A stretch of DNA of 64,000 nt, taken from contig NZ_JARQWW010000006.1 in the NCBI RefSeq assembly GCF_029543125.1, forward strand, positions 1 to 64,000, in the 5' to 3' direction. This document shows, piece by piece, positions 47,213-56,334 of the stretch. Below the pieces are notes generated by a model. The model was not told where the DNA came from. It ran no database searches and saw nothing but the letters and a program-made list of their open reading frames with translations. The position numbers were made by a program, and so were the translations under genes. How positions within the stretch are numbered: the first letter of the stretch is position 1; each line of letters begins with the position of its first letter. Source of the stretch: Caulobacter segnis (GTDB lineage: Bacteria; Pseudomonadota; Alphaproteobacteria; Caulobacterales; Caulobacteraceae).

Positions 47213-49188
47213 GCTTTAGCCCCTTCGGCCTTTGCCGGCGCGGCGAACCGCAGCCGCCGGTCGGACAGCGAGACCAGCCCGCCCAGCGCCATCATCAACG
47301 GCCCCAGGAAGATCAGCCGCACCCACGGATTGAAATAGGCCCGCACCAGCCAGGCCGGCTCGCCGTTCGGCCCAGCCCGCCGCTCGCCCAGGACGATATA
47401 AAGGTCGTCGACGCCCTTGAGGCACAGGGCCACCTCAGAGGTGGTCTGCCCGCCGGCGGGATAGAACCGGCGCTCCGGCTGCGCGGTGCAGACCGCCGCG
47501 CCGTCGCGCGTCACCCGCACCACGCCGCGCTCCGCCAGATAGTTGGGGCCGTCATGGACCGCCACGCTGTCCAGCCGCACCTCATAGGCGCCCAGGCTCA
47601 ACCGCCCGCCCTGGGTCAGGGCCTCGGCCGCCTCCACCTTCCAGGTGGTCTCATAGACCGCGCCCAGCACGAACACGCCCAGGCCCGCATGGGCCAGGGT
47701 CGTGCCCCACGCCCCGCGCGGCAGGCCGGTCAGGCGGCGCTTCACTTCCGCCCCGGGAGCCTTGAACAGCTTGATGCGCTCGGCGATCTCCACCGCCGCC
47801 CCGCAGATCAGCCACACCCCGACGCCCAGGCCCGCGCTGGCCACCGCATGGCGCGGGCTGATCAGCACTACCGCCAGCACCGCGCAGCCCGCGGCGATCG
47901 CCGCCGCCAGGCCCAGACGCTGGGCCACGCCCTTGGCGTCCCCGCGCTTCCAGGCCAGCAACGGGCCCGCCGGCAGGATGATGAAGGCCAGGATCAGCAG
48001 CGGCGTGAAGGTCAGGTTGAAGTACGGCGGCCCCACCGACACCGTCTCCCCGCCCGTCGCCTCGCGGATCAGCGGATACAGCGTGCCCAGCAGCACCGTC
48101 GCCGTCGCCGCCGACAGCAGGATGTTGTTCAAGACGATGGCGCTTTCCCGGCTCACCGGGGCGAAGGCCCCGCCCGGCGCCAAGGTCTGCGCCCGCCACG
48201 CGAACAGGATGAAGCCCGCCCCCGCCGTCACGCCCAGAATGCTCAGCAGCATCACCCCCCGCGTCGGATCGACGGCGAAGGCGTGGACGCTGGTCAGCAC
48301 GCCCGACCGCACCAGGAACGCCCCCAGCATGGAGAACACGAACGCCGCCAGGGCCAGGAACACCGTCCAACCGGTCAGCGCCCCGCGCCGCTCCGTCACG
48401 ATGGCCGAATGCAGCAGCGCCGCCCCCACCAGCCAAGGCATGAAGCTGGCGTTCTCCACCGGGTCCCAGAACCACCAGCCGCCCCAGCCCAGCTCGTAAT
48501 AGGCCCAGAAGGCGCCCAGCCCGATCCCGACGGTCAGCAGGCTCCAGGCCGCCAGGGTCCAGGGCCGCACCCAGCGCGCCCAGGCCGAATCCAGCCGCCC
48601 GTCGATCAGCGCCGCCACCGCGAAGCTGAACACCACCGAAAAGCCCACATAGCCCGCGTAGAGGAACGGCGGATGGAAGGCGAGCGCCGGGTCCTGCAGC
48701 AGCGGATTCAGCGACCGCCCCTCGACCGGGGCTGGAAACACGCGGGTGAAGGGGTTCGAGGCGAACGCCGTATAGGCCAGGAACAGCACGCCCAGCACGC
48801 CCTGCGCCGACAGGGCGTAGGACCGCAGCCCCAGGCGCAGCCCGCGCCCGAACACCGCCGTCGCCGCGCCATAGCCCGTCAGGGTCAGGCACCACAGCAG
48901 CATGGAGCCCTCGTGGCTGCCCCACGCCCCGGCCACGCGATACAGCATCGGCTTCTGGGTGTGGGAGTTGGCCGCCACGTTGGAGACAGAGAAGTCGGAC
49001 GTCACGAACGCCCAGATCAGGCAGCCGAACGCCGCCAGCAGCGCCAGGAACGCCGCCAACGCAGCGCCCTCGCCCGCCCCGGCCAGCACCGGCAGGCGGC
49101 GGCCGCCGCCCACGCCGCACAACCCCGCCTGGACCACCGACAGGACCAGGGCCAGGACCAGGCAGAACGCCCCAAGTTCAGCGATCAT
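47209..49188 (-). CDS. ccmF: Cytochrome c heme lyase core subunit CcmF/CycK
   Basis: This inner-membrane protein takes heme from CcmE and ligates it to apocytochrome c. It has 659 residues with about 15 membrane helices, and the heme-handling WWD domain is obvious (GWGGWWFWDPVENASFMPWL, about residue 230-250). Conserved periplasmic-facing histidines flank it, for example GSHEGSMLLW, and HSAIVTERRGALTGW matches the region after the WWD motif. It overlaps ccmE upstream and ccmH downstream by four bases each, consistent with a tightly coupled operon. Confidence 0.96.
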   Translation of the reverse strand: MIAELGAFCLVLALVLSVVQAGLCGVGGGRRLPVLAGAGEGAALAAFLALLAAFGCLIWAFVTSDFSVSNVAANSHTQKPMLYRVAGAWGSHEGSMLLWCLTLTGYGAATAVFGRGLRLGLRSYALSAQGVLGVLFLAYTAFASNPFTRVFPAPVEGRSLNPLLQDPALAFHPPFLYAGYVGFSVVFSFAVAALIDGRLDSAWARWVRPWTLAAWSLLTVGIGLGAFWAYYELGWGGWWFWDPVENASFMPWLVGAALLHSAIVTERRGALTGWTVFLALAAFVFSMLGAFLVRSGVLTSVHAFAVDPTRGVMLLSILGVTAGAGFILFAWRAQTLAPGGAFAPVSRESAIVLNNILLSAATATVLLGTLYPLIREATGGETVSVGPPYFNLTFTPLLILAFIILPAGPLLAWKRGDAKGVAQRLGLAAAIAAGCAVLAVVLISPRHAVASAGLGVGVWLICGAAVEIAERIKLFKAPGAEVKRRLTGLPRGAWGTTLAHAGLGVFVLGAVYETTWKVEAAEALTQGGRLSLGAYEVRLDSVAVHDGPNYLAERGVVRVTRDGAAVCTAQPERRFYPAGGQTTSEVALCLKGVDDLYIVLGERRAGPNGEPAWLVRAYFNPWVRLIFLGPLMMALGGLVSLSDRRLRFAAPAKAEGAKA

Positions 49189-49688
49189 TCGGTCGGCTTT
49201 CCATAGGCCTTGGGATCAACCGGCGGCGTACCTTCGCCGCGCCACTCGCCCTGCTCCTTGATGGCCTTGGCCACCTCGCGCGGCATGTAGCGCTCGTCAT
49301 GCTTGGCCAGCACCTGCTTGGCCACGAACACGCCTTCTGTATCGAACGAGCCGGTCGCCACGATCCCCTGCCCCTCGCGGAACAGGTCGGGCAGGTCGCC
49401 CTGATAGACCACTTTCGCGCTGGCCTTCTGGTCTGCGACCACGAACTCCACGCGGCCGTCGGGGTGCTTCACCACGCTGCCGGCGGTGACCAGACCGCCC
49501 AGCTGCACGGCGCGGCCGGCCGGCACCTTCGCCTCCTGCGCCTGGGCCGGGGTGTAGAACAGCGAGATCGAGTCCCGCAGGCCGTACAGCGACAGCCCGA
49601 CCGCCAGGGCCAGGACCGGCGCCGCCGCCAGGACCACCATCAGCCGCCGGCGCGCCGTGCGCGACTTGGGCCAGAAACTGAAACTCAT
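49185..49688 (-). CDS. ccmE: Periplasmic heme chaperone CcmE/CycJ
   Basis: CcmE carries heme covalently from CcmABCD to CcmF. It has 167 residues: an N-terminal membrane anchor (LMVVLAAAPVLALAVGLSLY, about 16-35), an OB-fold, and heme-binding His130 in LAKHDERYMP, the same number as in E. coli CcmE. The start at 49688 overlaps the ccmI stop by ATGA; a longer frame through ccmI is not coding. Confidence 0.96.
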   Translation of the reverse strand: MSFSFWPKSRTARRRLMVVLAAAPVLALAVGLSLYGLRDSISLFYTPAQAQEAKVPAGRAVQLGGLVTAGSVVKHPDGRVEFVVADQKASAKVVYQGDLPDLFREGQGIVATGSFDTEGVFVAKQVLAKHDERYMPREVAKAIKEQGEWRGEGTPPVDPKAYGKPTE

Positions 49689-50761
49689 CGCGGAACCTCC
49701 GCCGCCGCCGTCAGGGCATCCAGCACCTGCGGCTGATCCTTGTACCGCGCCCGCGCCTCGGCCAGCGTCGCGTCGCGCTTGGCCGCATCGCCCAGCACCG
49801 CATAGGCCCGCACTAGGCGCACCCAGCCTTCCGGATCGTCCGGCTGCTCCTTCAGTCGCGCCGCCAAGCCGTCGACCATGCCCTGAATGTCGGCGGGACT
49901 GACTTGGGGCTGCGCCGCCTCCGGTTCCGGCATGGGCAGGCGTCCGTCGCGCGCCACGGCGGCGATCTCGCCCTCCAGCACCGTCCGGCGCGGGTCGCCC
50001 GCCGGAATGTCCGGCAGCAAGCCGCGCCACAGGGTCAGGCCTTCCGCGGCCTCCCCCTTCAGAATCCTCCCCCGGCCCAGATAGTACCGGGGCGTCAGGG
50101 CTTTGGGATCGCGTTTGACGGCCTCGTCGAACGCCCGCACGGCGTCGTCGTTGATCTGTCCCCGGGCTTCCAGAACGAACGCCTCGCCCAGGGCGGTCCA
50201 CAGGTCCACCCGATCCGGCGCCACGCGCAAGGCCCGGCGCAGAGCCGCCTGCGCGCCCGGCGCGTCGTCCAGCGCCGACTTCAGGATCGCCAGATTGCGC
50301 AGCGGCTCGGGATCGTTGGGCTTTTCCTTGGCCGCCGCCTCCAGCACCGCGGCGATGGCGTCCGGCTCCAGGCTGCGCGGGTCCGACGCCCGCCACTCGG
50401 CGATGCGCTTGGCGTAGGGCTGGTCCGGCTGATCCGGCGCGCCCACCAGCACATAGATGACCACCGCCGCCAGCGGAGCGATCCCCGCCACGATCAGCGC
50501 CGTGCGCCGGCCGCCCTGGCGCGTCGCCGTCGCTGCTTCATCCGCCGCCGACAGCAGCCGGCGGGCCGCCTCGGTCCGCGCCGAACGCACCTCGCCCTCG
50601 GCCAGCAGGCCGCGCTCGGCCAACTCGTCGATCTCCGCCAGCTGGCGCTTGTGCAGGCTCAGGGTTTCATCGCCGGCCGGAGCCGGGCGCGCCGCGCCGC
50701 GCAGCACCAGGGCGGCGGCGAGGGCCGAAACGGCGGCGGCTGCGATCCAGAACGCGATCAT
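49685..50761 (-). CDS. ccmI: Cytochrome c maturation assembly factor CcmI/CycH
   Basis: This membrane-anchored chaperone holds apocytochrome c for the heme lyase. It has 358 residues. An N-terminal helix (MIAFWIAAAAVSALAAALVL) and a short loop with a predicted Leu-rich coiled coil (LSLHKRQLAEIDELAERGLL) precede a second membrane helix near 85-105 (LIVAGIAPLAAVVIYVLVGA). TPR-like helices follow (EPLRNLAILKSALDDAPGAQ, VRLVRAYAVLGDAAKRDATL). First gene of the ccmI-E-F-H cluster; the ccmABCD half is not in the window. Confidence 0.93.
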   Translation of the reverse strand: MIAFWIAAAAVSALAAALVLRGAARPAPAGDETLSLHKRQLAEIDELAERGLLAEGEVRSARTEAARRLLSAADEAATATRQGGRRTALIVAGIAPLAAVVIYVLVGAPDQPDQPYAKRIAEWRASDPRSLEPDAIAAVLEAAAKEKPNDPEPLRNLAILKSALDDAPGAQAALRRALRVAPDRVDLWTALGEAFVLEARGQINDDAVRAFDEAVKRDPKALTPRYYLGRGRILKGEAAEGLTLWRGLLPDIPAGDPRRTVLEGEIAAVARDGRLPMPEPEAAQPQVSPADIQGMVDGLAARLKEQPDDPEGWVRLVRAYAVLGDAAKRDATLAEARARYKDQPQVLDALTAAAEVPR

Positions 50762-50836
50762 GCGCGCCTGTTACCGAAAAAGGGGAGCCGAGGCGAGCGC
50801 TCTGACGCCGCGCGTCTTGATGTGGGTCAATCATAT

Positions 50837-50863
50837 CTCCTCCCCCGCTTCGCAAGGGAGGAG
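50837..50863. repeat. GC-rich hairpin upstream of ccmI
   Basis: CTCCTCCCCC-GCTTCGCA-AGGGAGGAG is a near-perfect copy of the hairpin at 4981-5008. It lies just after the stop of the unknown gene (50870) and 76 bp before ccmI on the minus strand, so it may separate the two transcripts. Confidence 0.55.
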
Positions 50864-50869
50864 AAGAAC

Positions 50870-52207
50870 TCAGGCCGCCGCCAGCCGCCGCCGCACGATC
50901 TGCGCGGTCTTCTCGTCGCGGGTGTAGGCGATGAAGTCCGCCGCGACCTCGAGGTACTTCCGGGCCCGCTCGCGGTCGTCCACCTCGTTGTCGCGCATCA
51001 CCGCGATCAAATAGTCGATATAGTGGTCCAGCCGCTGGTTGGCCTTCTCGATCATCCGGTTGCGCGCGCCGGAGAAGCCGCCGTTGGCCGCCGCGCTGCG
51101 CACCTCGTCGGCGAAGGCCAGCAGGGATTCCGCCCGCGCTACCAGACGCGGGTTCGGGTCGTCGGTCATGCGCGGCGCGCCCCGGTTGGCCCCGCCCCGC
51201 AGGCGCGAGGTCTCCACCGGCAGGGCGTTGTTCACCGCCTCGCCCGCCCCGGTCATGATCCGCTCGACGCTCTGGGCCAGGCTTTCGCGCAGACGGCCCA
51301 GCCGCCCGCCCCACGGCCCCAGCCGCGTGGTCTCTATGGCGCCCTCGAACTCGAACACCTGAAGCAGGGCGCGCTGCACCATCTGCCCGGCCTTGCGCCC
51401 CGCCTCCACACCCTCATCGGCCTGGAACTTGCGGACGAAGTTCACGCAGTTGTCGATGTCGTCCAGGGTCCGCTCGCCGAAGTCGCCCAGCTCGGACTCC
51501 GCCAGATAGGTCTCGTGCGGCCGGTCCATCACCGCCGAGATCACCCGCAGGATCAGCCACGGCTCCGGCAGCGGCGCCGCCAGCATCTCGAAGAAGCGCG
51601 GCCCCGCGTCCGGCGCCACCTCCAGGGTGTCGCGATAGGCCAGGCGCACCGACACCGTCCGCTCCACGGTCATGCGGCTGACCCACTCGCTCAGCCGCGC
51701 CAGGGCGCCCCGCGTCATGGGCGACAGGTCCAGGCACGCGATCAGGGCGTCGCTGCCTCCGCCCCTGGAGAAGTCGTCACACAGCTCCGCCGCCGCCTTG
51801 AAGTCGGGCTGGGTCCGCTCCCGCAACCCCTTGGCCGCCAGGGTGCACAGGTCGTTCAGCACCTGCGGGCTGTCCATCTCCGCATCCCACGGGCCGCAAT
51901 GCGCCGCGGCCTCGCGGATCAGGTCCGCGTGGTCCGCCTTCAGCCCCCGCCACATCAGGCCCAGGGCCCGGGGCGGGAACGAGATCTTGCTGCTGGACGA
52001 CGCGAACAGCGCCTTCACCGGCGCGAACACCGCATTGCGCACAAAGCGGTCGGCGGCCTCGGTCTCGACCAGCTCGCGCACGGCCGCCAGGGCGCCGGAG
52101 CCCCCCTCGGCCGACAGCGCCATTTCCAGACTGCGGATCGCGGAATCCGGAGCCGTCTCCACGATGGCCCGAACGATCTTCAGCTTGTTCGGAGAAAGCG
52201 CGGCCAT
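50870..52207 (-). CDS. Uncharacterised helical protein
   Basis: A 445-residue soluble, mostly alpha-helical protein without signal peptide or membrane segment. Regions include an N-terminal SPNKLKIVRAIVETAPDSAI, repeated two-helix units (PPRALGLMWRGLKADHADLI, EPWLILRVISAVMDRPHETY) that suggest an alpha-solenoid, and a helical C-terminal part (KANQRLDHYIDYLIAVMRDN, ARKYLEVAADFIAYTRDEKT). No catalytic motif is visible. Codon use and the absence of interruptions over the full length support a real gene. It is monocistronic, between the PhoPQ-like operon and ccmI. I do not recognise the family. Confidence 0.75.
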   Translation of the reverse strand: MAALSPNKLKIVRAIVETAPDSAIRSLEMALSAEGGSGALAAVRELVETEAADRFVRNAVFAPVKALFASSSSKISFPPRALGLMWRGLKADHADLIREAAAHCGPWDAEMDSPQVLNDLCTLAAKGLRERTQPDFKAAAELCDDFSRGGGSDALIACLDLSPMTRGALARLSEWVSRMTVERTVSVRLAYRDTLEVAPDAGPRFFEMLAAPLPEPWLILRVISAVMDRPHETYLAESELGDFGERTLDDIDNCVNFVRKFQADEGVEAGRKAGQMVQRALLQVFEFEGAIETTRLGPWGGRLGRLRESLAQSVERIMTGAGEAVNNALPVETSRLRGGANRGAPRMTDDPNPRLVARAESLLAFADEVRSAAANGGFSGARNRMIEKANQRLDHYIDYLIAVMRDNEVDDRERARKYLEVAADFIAYTRDEKTAQIVRRRLAAA

Positions 52208-52340
52208 CGGCCCCCGGCTCGGTTGTCCTGATGGTCAGGACGCAGCTAATGCCCTGAGTCTAGGGCTAAATCTAATGATGCGGGCGACGAGGTTAAGAAC
52301 GTGAAAACGACGTTCGCGGCCATTGCGCGCAGCGTGCTGC

Positions 52341-53732
52341 TCAGCTCTCGGCCATGGGCAATGTCAGCACGACCCTAAGCCCGCCAAGGGGTGCGTCATC
52401 CAGCTTGACCTCGCCGCCATAGGCCCGGGCCAGCTCATCGACGATGGAAAGCCCCAGGCCGGAGCCCGGCGCGTTTTCGTCCAGCCGCGTTCCGCGCTTC
52501 AGAACCTCGTCCCGGCGCTCCGCCGGCAGGCCCGGCCCGTCGTCGTCCACGGTCAGGGTGAAGCGGTTCGGGGCGATGGCCTCGGCGATCACCTTCACCC
52601 GCCGCTTGCTCCACTTGCCGGCGTTCTCGACCACGTTGCCGGCCAGCTCCAGGAAGTCCTGCTTCTCGCCCTGGAAGCACAGGTCGTCGGGGCAGCGCCA
52701 GTCGATCTCCAGGTTCTTGTCCTGGAAGATCCGCTCCAGCGCCACGGCCAGATCATCCAGCACCGGGGCCACCTCAGTCCGCTCGCCGCTGGTCTGCGAC
52801 CGCGCCGCCGCCCGCGCCCGGCGCAGGTGGTGGTCCACATGCCCGCGCATGGCGTCCGCCTGCCGCGTGACCACATCGGCCAGCGGTCCCGGCTGCGCCT
52901 GGGCCTCGGCCAGCATCACCGAAAGGGGCGTCTTCAGGGCGTGCGCCAGGTTGCCCACGTGGGTCCGCTGCCGCTCCACCACTTCCTGGTTATGGGTCAA
53001 AAGGCCGTTCAGCTCGTCGGCCAGGGGCTCCAGCTCCATGGGATAGCGCCGGGCCAGCCGCTCGGCCTTGCCCTTGCGCACGTCCGCCACCTCCCGCTGC
53101 AGCGAGAACAGCGGCGCCAGGCCCACCTGCACCTGCACCAACACCGCCGCCACCAGGCCCACGCCCAGCAGCGCCACGGCGATGGAGGCGGTCACCGCGA
53201 ACCGCCGCGTGTCCCGCTCAACCGGGCTGCGGTCCTCGGCGGCCATGAACACCACCGGCTTCGCCCGCCCCGGCAGCATGGATTCCAGCGCCGCCCCACG
53301 CAGGGGCTGCTCCAGCGGGCCCATGGTGTCGAAATAGACCGCCCGCCCGCGCTGATCATGCATCTTCTTGAGGGTGTCGGCGTCGACCTTCAGCTCGGCG
53401 TCGAACAGCGACCGCGAATAGGTCAGGGCCCGCAGGCCCCCGTTCCCGTCCGGCTCGGCGATCTGCCAGTAGCGCCCGGAATAGACCCGCAACGCCTTGG
53501 CGTCGGTCAGGGGCGGCGCCGTCACCGTGCCGCTGTAGTCCACCGACGAGCCGGCATAGAGATTGTCGATCAGCTCGGACAGGTTGGTGTCCATGCGCGC
53601 GATCGCCGCCTGGCGGAAGAACGCGCCCAGCCCCACGCTCGCCACCACCAGCGTCGCCAGGCTCCATCCCGCCGCGAGCAGGACCAGCCGGCGGACGAGT
53701 GACGGCCGCGCCAGGGCTTCGAGCAGTCTCAA
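52341..53732 (-). CDS. PhoQ-like sensor histidine kinase
   Basis: A membrane kinase of about 463 residues. The TTG at 53732 follows an SD-rich stretch (GGAGGGCGAGG) inside the response-regulator end; a GTG at 53777 would add 15 residues overlapping that gene. TM1 is near 12-36, a periplasmic sensor runs to about 165, TM2 is at about 170-192 (VALLGVGLVAAVLVQVQVGL), then HAMP, HisKA of the PhoQ kind with His in VGNLAHALKTPLSVMLAEAQ, and HATPase_c with ELAGNVVENAGKWSKRRV and SGLGLSIVDELARAYGG. It is the third gene of PepSY-regulator-kinase. By family, such kinases sense cations, envelope stress or cationic peptides. Confidence 0.9.
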   Translation of the reverse strand: MRLLEALARPSLVRRLVLLAAGWSLATLVVASVGLGAFFRQAAIARMDTNLSELIDNLYAGSSVDYSGTVTAPPLTDAKALRVYSGRYWQIAEPDGNGGLRALTYSRSLFDAELKVDADTLKKMHDQRGRAVYFDTMGPLEQPLRGAALESMLPGRAKPVVFMAAEDRSPVERDTRRFAVTASIAVALLGVGLVAAVLVQVQVGLAPLFSLQREVADVRKGKAERLARRYPMELEPLADELNGLLTHNQEVVERQRTHVGNLAHALKTPLSVMLAEAQAQPGPLADVVTRQADAMRGHVDHHLRRARAAARSQTSGERTEVAPVLDDLAVALERIFQDKNLEIDWRCPDDLCFQGEKQDFLELAGNVVENAGKWSKRRVKVIAEAIAPNRFTLTVDDDGPGLPAERRDEVLKRGTRLDENAPGSGLGLSIVDELARAYGGEVKLDDAPLGGLRVVLTLPMAES

Positions 53733-53733
53733 A

Positions 53734-54405
53734 TCAGGCCTCGCCCTCCAGCGGCGCCAGGCGATAGCCCAGGCCACGGACGGTTTCGATGCGCTCGGCG
53801 CCCACCTTCTTGCGCAGGCGGCCGATGAACACCTCGATGGTGTTGCTGTCGCGGTCGAAGTCCTGGTCGTACAGGTGCTCCACCAGCTCCGTGCGGCTGA
53901 TCACCCGGCCCTGGTGCATCATCATGTAGTGCAGCAGCCGGTATTCCAGCGAGGTCAGGCGAAGCGGCTCGCCGTTGACGCTGGCCCGCGCCGCGCGCGG
54001 ATCCAGCCGCAGCCCGCCGCAGGACAGGCTCGGCGCCGCGTGTCCCGCCGACCGCCGCAGCAGCGCCCGCAGACGCGCCAGCAGCTCCTCGGTGTGGAAC
54101 GGCTTGGTCAGATAGTCGTCGGCCCCGGCGTCGAAGCCCGAGACCTTCTCGCTCCAAGCGCCGCGCGCGGTCAGGATCAGCACCGGGGTCGCCACGTTCT
54201 GGCGGCGCCAGCGCTCCAGCACCGACACCCCGTCGATCTTCGGCAGGCCCAGGTCCAGGATCACCGCGTCATAGGGCTCGTTCTCGCCCAGATACTGCGC
54301 CTCCTCGCCGTCGCCGGCGTGGTCCACCGCGTAGCCGGCGTCGCCCAGGGCGGCCTTCAGCTGCCGCGACAGGTCCGGATCGTCCTCGACCAGCAGGATG
54401 CGCAT
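53734..54405 (-). CDS. PhoP/OmpR-family response regulator
   Basis: A 223-residue transcription factor. Receiver domain: MRILLVEDDPDLSRQLKAAL, phospho-acceptor Asp51 in YDAVILDLGLPKIDG, Lys in DDYLTKPFHTEELLARL. C-terminal winged helix: LRLTSLEYRLLHYMMMHQGR and SNTIEVFIGRLRKKVGAERI. Closest in style to PhoP/QseB. It lies 20 bp downstream of the PepSY gene and the kinase start follows at once, so the three form one operon. Confidence 0.94.
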   Translation of the reverse strand: MRILLVEDDPDLSRQLKAALGDAGYAVDHAGDGEEAQYLGENEPYDAVILDLGLPKIDGVSVLERWRRQNVATPVLILTARGAWSEKVSGFDAGADDYLTKPFHTEELLARLRALLRRSAGHAAPSLSCGGLRLDPRAARASVNGEPLRLTSLEYRLLHYMMMHQGRVISRTELVEHLYDQDFDRDSNTIEVFIGRLRKKVGAERIETVRGLGYRLAPLEGEA

Positions 54406-54425
54406 GTGATTTCCCTAGTTCGAAC

Positions 54426-54746
54426 TCAATTGCCGCTGACGATCTGACCCGACGTGGCGTCGACGATGAAGTCGATGCGTCGCCCGTCCTCGGTCGCCCA
54501 GCGCACGCGGTAGTACTGGCCCTCGAGCCCCGCATCGAGCGGACGGCCCGGAACCCGGCGGGCGATGTTCTGGATCACCCGCTCCAGCGGAACCAGCCGG
54601 CCCTCACGGGCGCCGGAGCGCGCCTCGTCCTGCCGGGGACGCCAGTCGGCGCCCAGGCTGTCCTGGCGGCGGCCCTGCGCCTCGGCCGCGACCGGCAGGG
54701 TCACGGCGACAAGAGCGGCGGCGAATATGGCGGCGAAGCGCGTCAT
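54426..54746 (-). CDS. Periplasmic PepSY-domain protein
   Basis: A small secreted protein of 106 residues with signal peptide (MTRFAAIFAAALVAVTLPVA) and a C-terminal PepSY repeat (VPLERVIQNIARRVPGRPLD, YYRVRWATEDGRRIDFIVDA, SGQIVSGN). The start at 54746 is chosen because AAGG lies just upstream; an ATG five codons earlier lacks a ribosome site. PepSY proteins next to PhoPQ/QseBC-like pairs are often regulon members that modulate the sensor or envelope peptidases. First gene of the operon. Confidence 0.82.
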   Translation of the reverse strand: MTRFAAIFAAALVAVTLPVAAEAQGRRQDSLGADWRPRQDEARSGAREGRLVPLERVIQNIARRVPGRPLDAGLEGQYYRVRWATEDGRRIDFIVDATSGQIVSGN

Positions 54747-54847
54747 GACCCCCTTGTGCATGGTCGCGGCTGAATAGCCCCTGAACGGAAAGCTTTATGG
54801 AGCGACAGGTTCACACTGTCACGTTTCCGGCCTGTTTCAGCCCGCCG

Positions 54848-55792
54848 CTATTTCCGCTTCGGCGCGTAAGGCCGGTCCTTGCGCCAGACCTCGGCCAGCT
54901 TCTGCAGCTCCGGGTCCACGGTCTCGGGCAAGGTCACCACCAGCCGCGCCAGCAGGTCGCCGCGGTTCCCCTTGGCGTCCGACAGGCCCCGGCCCTTCAG
55001 GCGCAGGGTCGCGCCGCTGTTGCTGCCCTTGGGCACATTCAGGTTCACCGGCCCATCCGGCGTCGGCGCCTCGACCTTGCCGCCCAGCACCGCATCGGGG
55101 ACCGAGATCGGCAGGTCCATGACCAGCGTCCCGTTCTCCACGCGGTACAGCTTGTGCGGCTTGACCGCCAATTCGATCAGGGCGTCCCCCGCCCCGCCGC
55201 GCCCCGGCTGTCCCTGGCCCTTCAGGCGCAGAACCTGGCCCTCCTGGGCCCCGGCCGGAATGGTCACGTCCAGCGTCCGCCCGTCGGAGAAGGCCACGCG
55301 CTTCTTGCCGCCCCGGATCGCCTCCTCCAGGTCGATGTCCAGCCGCGCGCGCACATCCGCGCCCTTGGCCGGCTGACCGCCGCCAAAGCCGCCGAACCCG
55401 CCGCGACGGGCGTTCGGCCCGCCGCCGCGCCCGAACATCTCGCCCAGGATGTCGTTCAGATCGACGCCCTCGAACTCGGCCTCGCCGCCGCGTCCGCCGC
55501 CGCGCTGCCCCCACGGGCCGCGTCCGCCGCCAAAGCCGCCCGCCCCGCCGAAACCGCCAAAGGTCTCGCGCCCGTCGGCGTCGATCTGGCCGGCGTCGAA
55601 CTTCTTGCGCTTGGTCTCGTCGCCCACGATGTCGAACGCCGCCGACACGCGCTTGAACCGCTCCTCGGCCGCCTTGTCGCCGGGGTTCTGGTCCGGGTGG
55701 TTCGCCTTGGCCAGCTTGCGGAACGCCTTGCGGATCTCATCCGCGCTCGCGGTGCGCGAGACGCCCAGCTCGGTGTACGGATCGTTGGCCAA
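54848..55792 (-). CDS. cbpA: DnaJ-class co-chaperone, CbpA type
   Basis: A 314-residue J-domain protein that would stimulate DnaK and may bind curved DNA. The J-domain is residues 1-70 with the HPD triad in KLAKANHPDQNPGDKAAEER. A Gly/Phe-rich linker (about 95-165; FGGFGGAGGFGG) and the two beta-barrel client domains CTD I and II (GKKRVAFSDGRTLDVTIPAG, GQVLRLKGQGQPGRGGAGDA, GKVEAPTPDGPVNLNVPKGS) follow. The DnaJ zinc-finger cysteines are absent, which separates it from DnaJ proper. Monocistronic. Confidence 0.92.
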   Translation of the reverse strand: MANDPYTELGVSRTASADEIRKAFRKLAKANHPDQNPGDKAAEERFKRVSAAFDIVGDETKRKKFDAGQIDADGRETFGGFGGAGGFGGGRGPWGQRGGGRGGEAEFEGVDLNDILGEMFGRGGGPNARRGGFGGFGGGQPAKGADVRARLDIDLEEAIRGGKKRVAFSDGRTLDVTIPAGAQEGQVLRLKGQGQPGRGGAGDALIELAVKPHKLYRVENGTLVMDLPISVPDAVLGGKVEAPTPDGPVNLNVPKGSNSGATLRLKGRGLSDAKGNRGDLLARLVVTLPETVDPELQKLAEVWRKDRPYAPKRK

Positions 55793-55865
55793 CTAAAGGT
55801 CCCCGCGTGACTTGAGGCCCTCAGTTACGCCATTCGCAGCGTGGTTCAAGCCTCCAATCCCCCAA

Positions 55866-55960
55866 TCCTCCCCCTCAGGGGGAGGTGGCCCAGAGGGCCG
55901 GAGGGGGCCTGCCGAGTCAGCAAAGTTCCCTTCCACCGCTTCGCGGTCCCCCTCCGCCCC
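55866..55960. repeat. Composite repeat with a family A half, abutting a truncated gene
   Basis: CCTCCCC-CTCA-GGGGAGG (55867-55884) starts the element. The far end (55930-55960) is CCACCGCTTCGCGGTCCCCCTC, the same half-element as in the family A copies at 59441 and 61440. Immediately beyond it the minus-strand membrane-protein frame at 55954-56219 is cut off. Confidence 0.6.
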
Positions 55961-56219
55961 GCCCACATGAAGCCCCCCGCCGCCTGCAGCAGCAGGGTCA
56001 CGATCAGGGCCAGCGACACCTGCCGATCGAGGCGCCATCCGTTCCCGCCGTCAGGTCGGCCACGAACTGCGGCGACAGGTTGGCCGCATTGATCGACGTC
56101 GGCGCCCGCGCGGTTATCGTCCCCGCCTCCGCCAGCACATCGAAGGCCTCCATGGCCTCGTTGAACTTGGCCTCCACCGAAGCCAGCACCCGCTTGTCTC
56201 TGTCGGATCTTCCCGTCAT
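55954..56219 (-). pseudogene. Remnant of a small gene with one membrane helix, cut by a repeat
   Basis: From 56219 one frame reads MTGRSDRDKRVLASVEAKFN and NEAMEAFDVLAEAGTITARA, then degenerates after LTAG. The neighbouring frame continues as NGWRLDRQVSLALIVTLLLQ and AAGGFMWAGR, a convincing membrane helix. Adding one G near 56041-56048 joins them. Right after MWAGR the sequence becomes the family A repeat and loses coding character. The parent gene is not recognised; the helix part resembles small holin-like or sensor-anchor proteins. It could also be two abutting gene fragments. Confidence 0.4.
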
Positions 56220-56334
56220 GCCACAAACATACGAGACCACCGGGCGCCGCTGATCCTTTGCGCCGAGAAAGTGGGAAGCGGTTGTTTTTGTTGAGTTCAG
56301 GGGCCGGATATTCGGCGCGGACGGAGAGCCCTAA

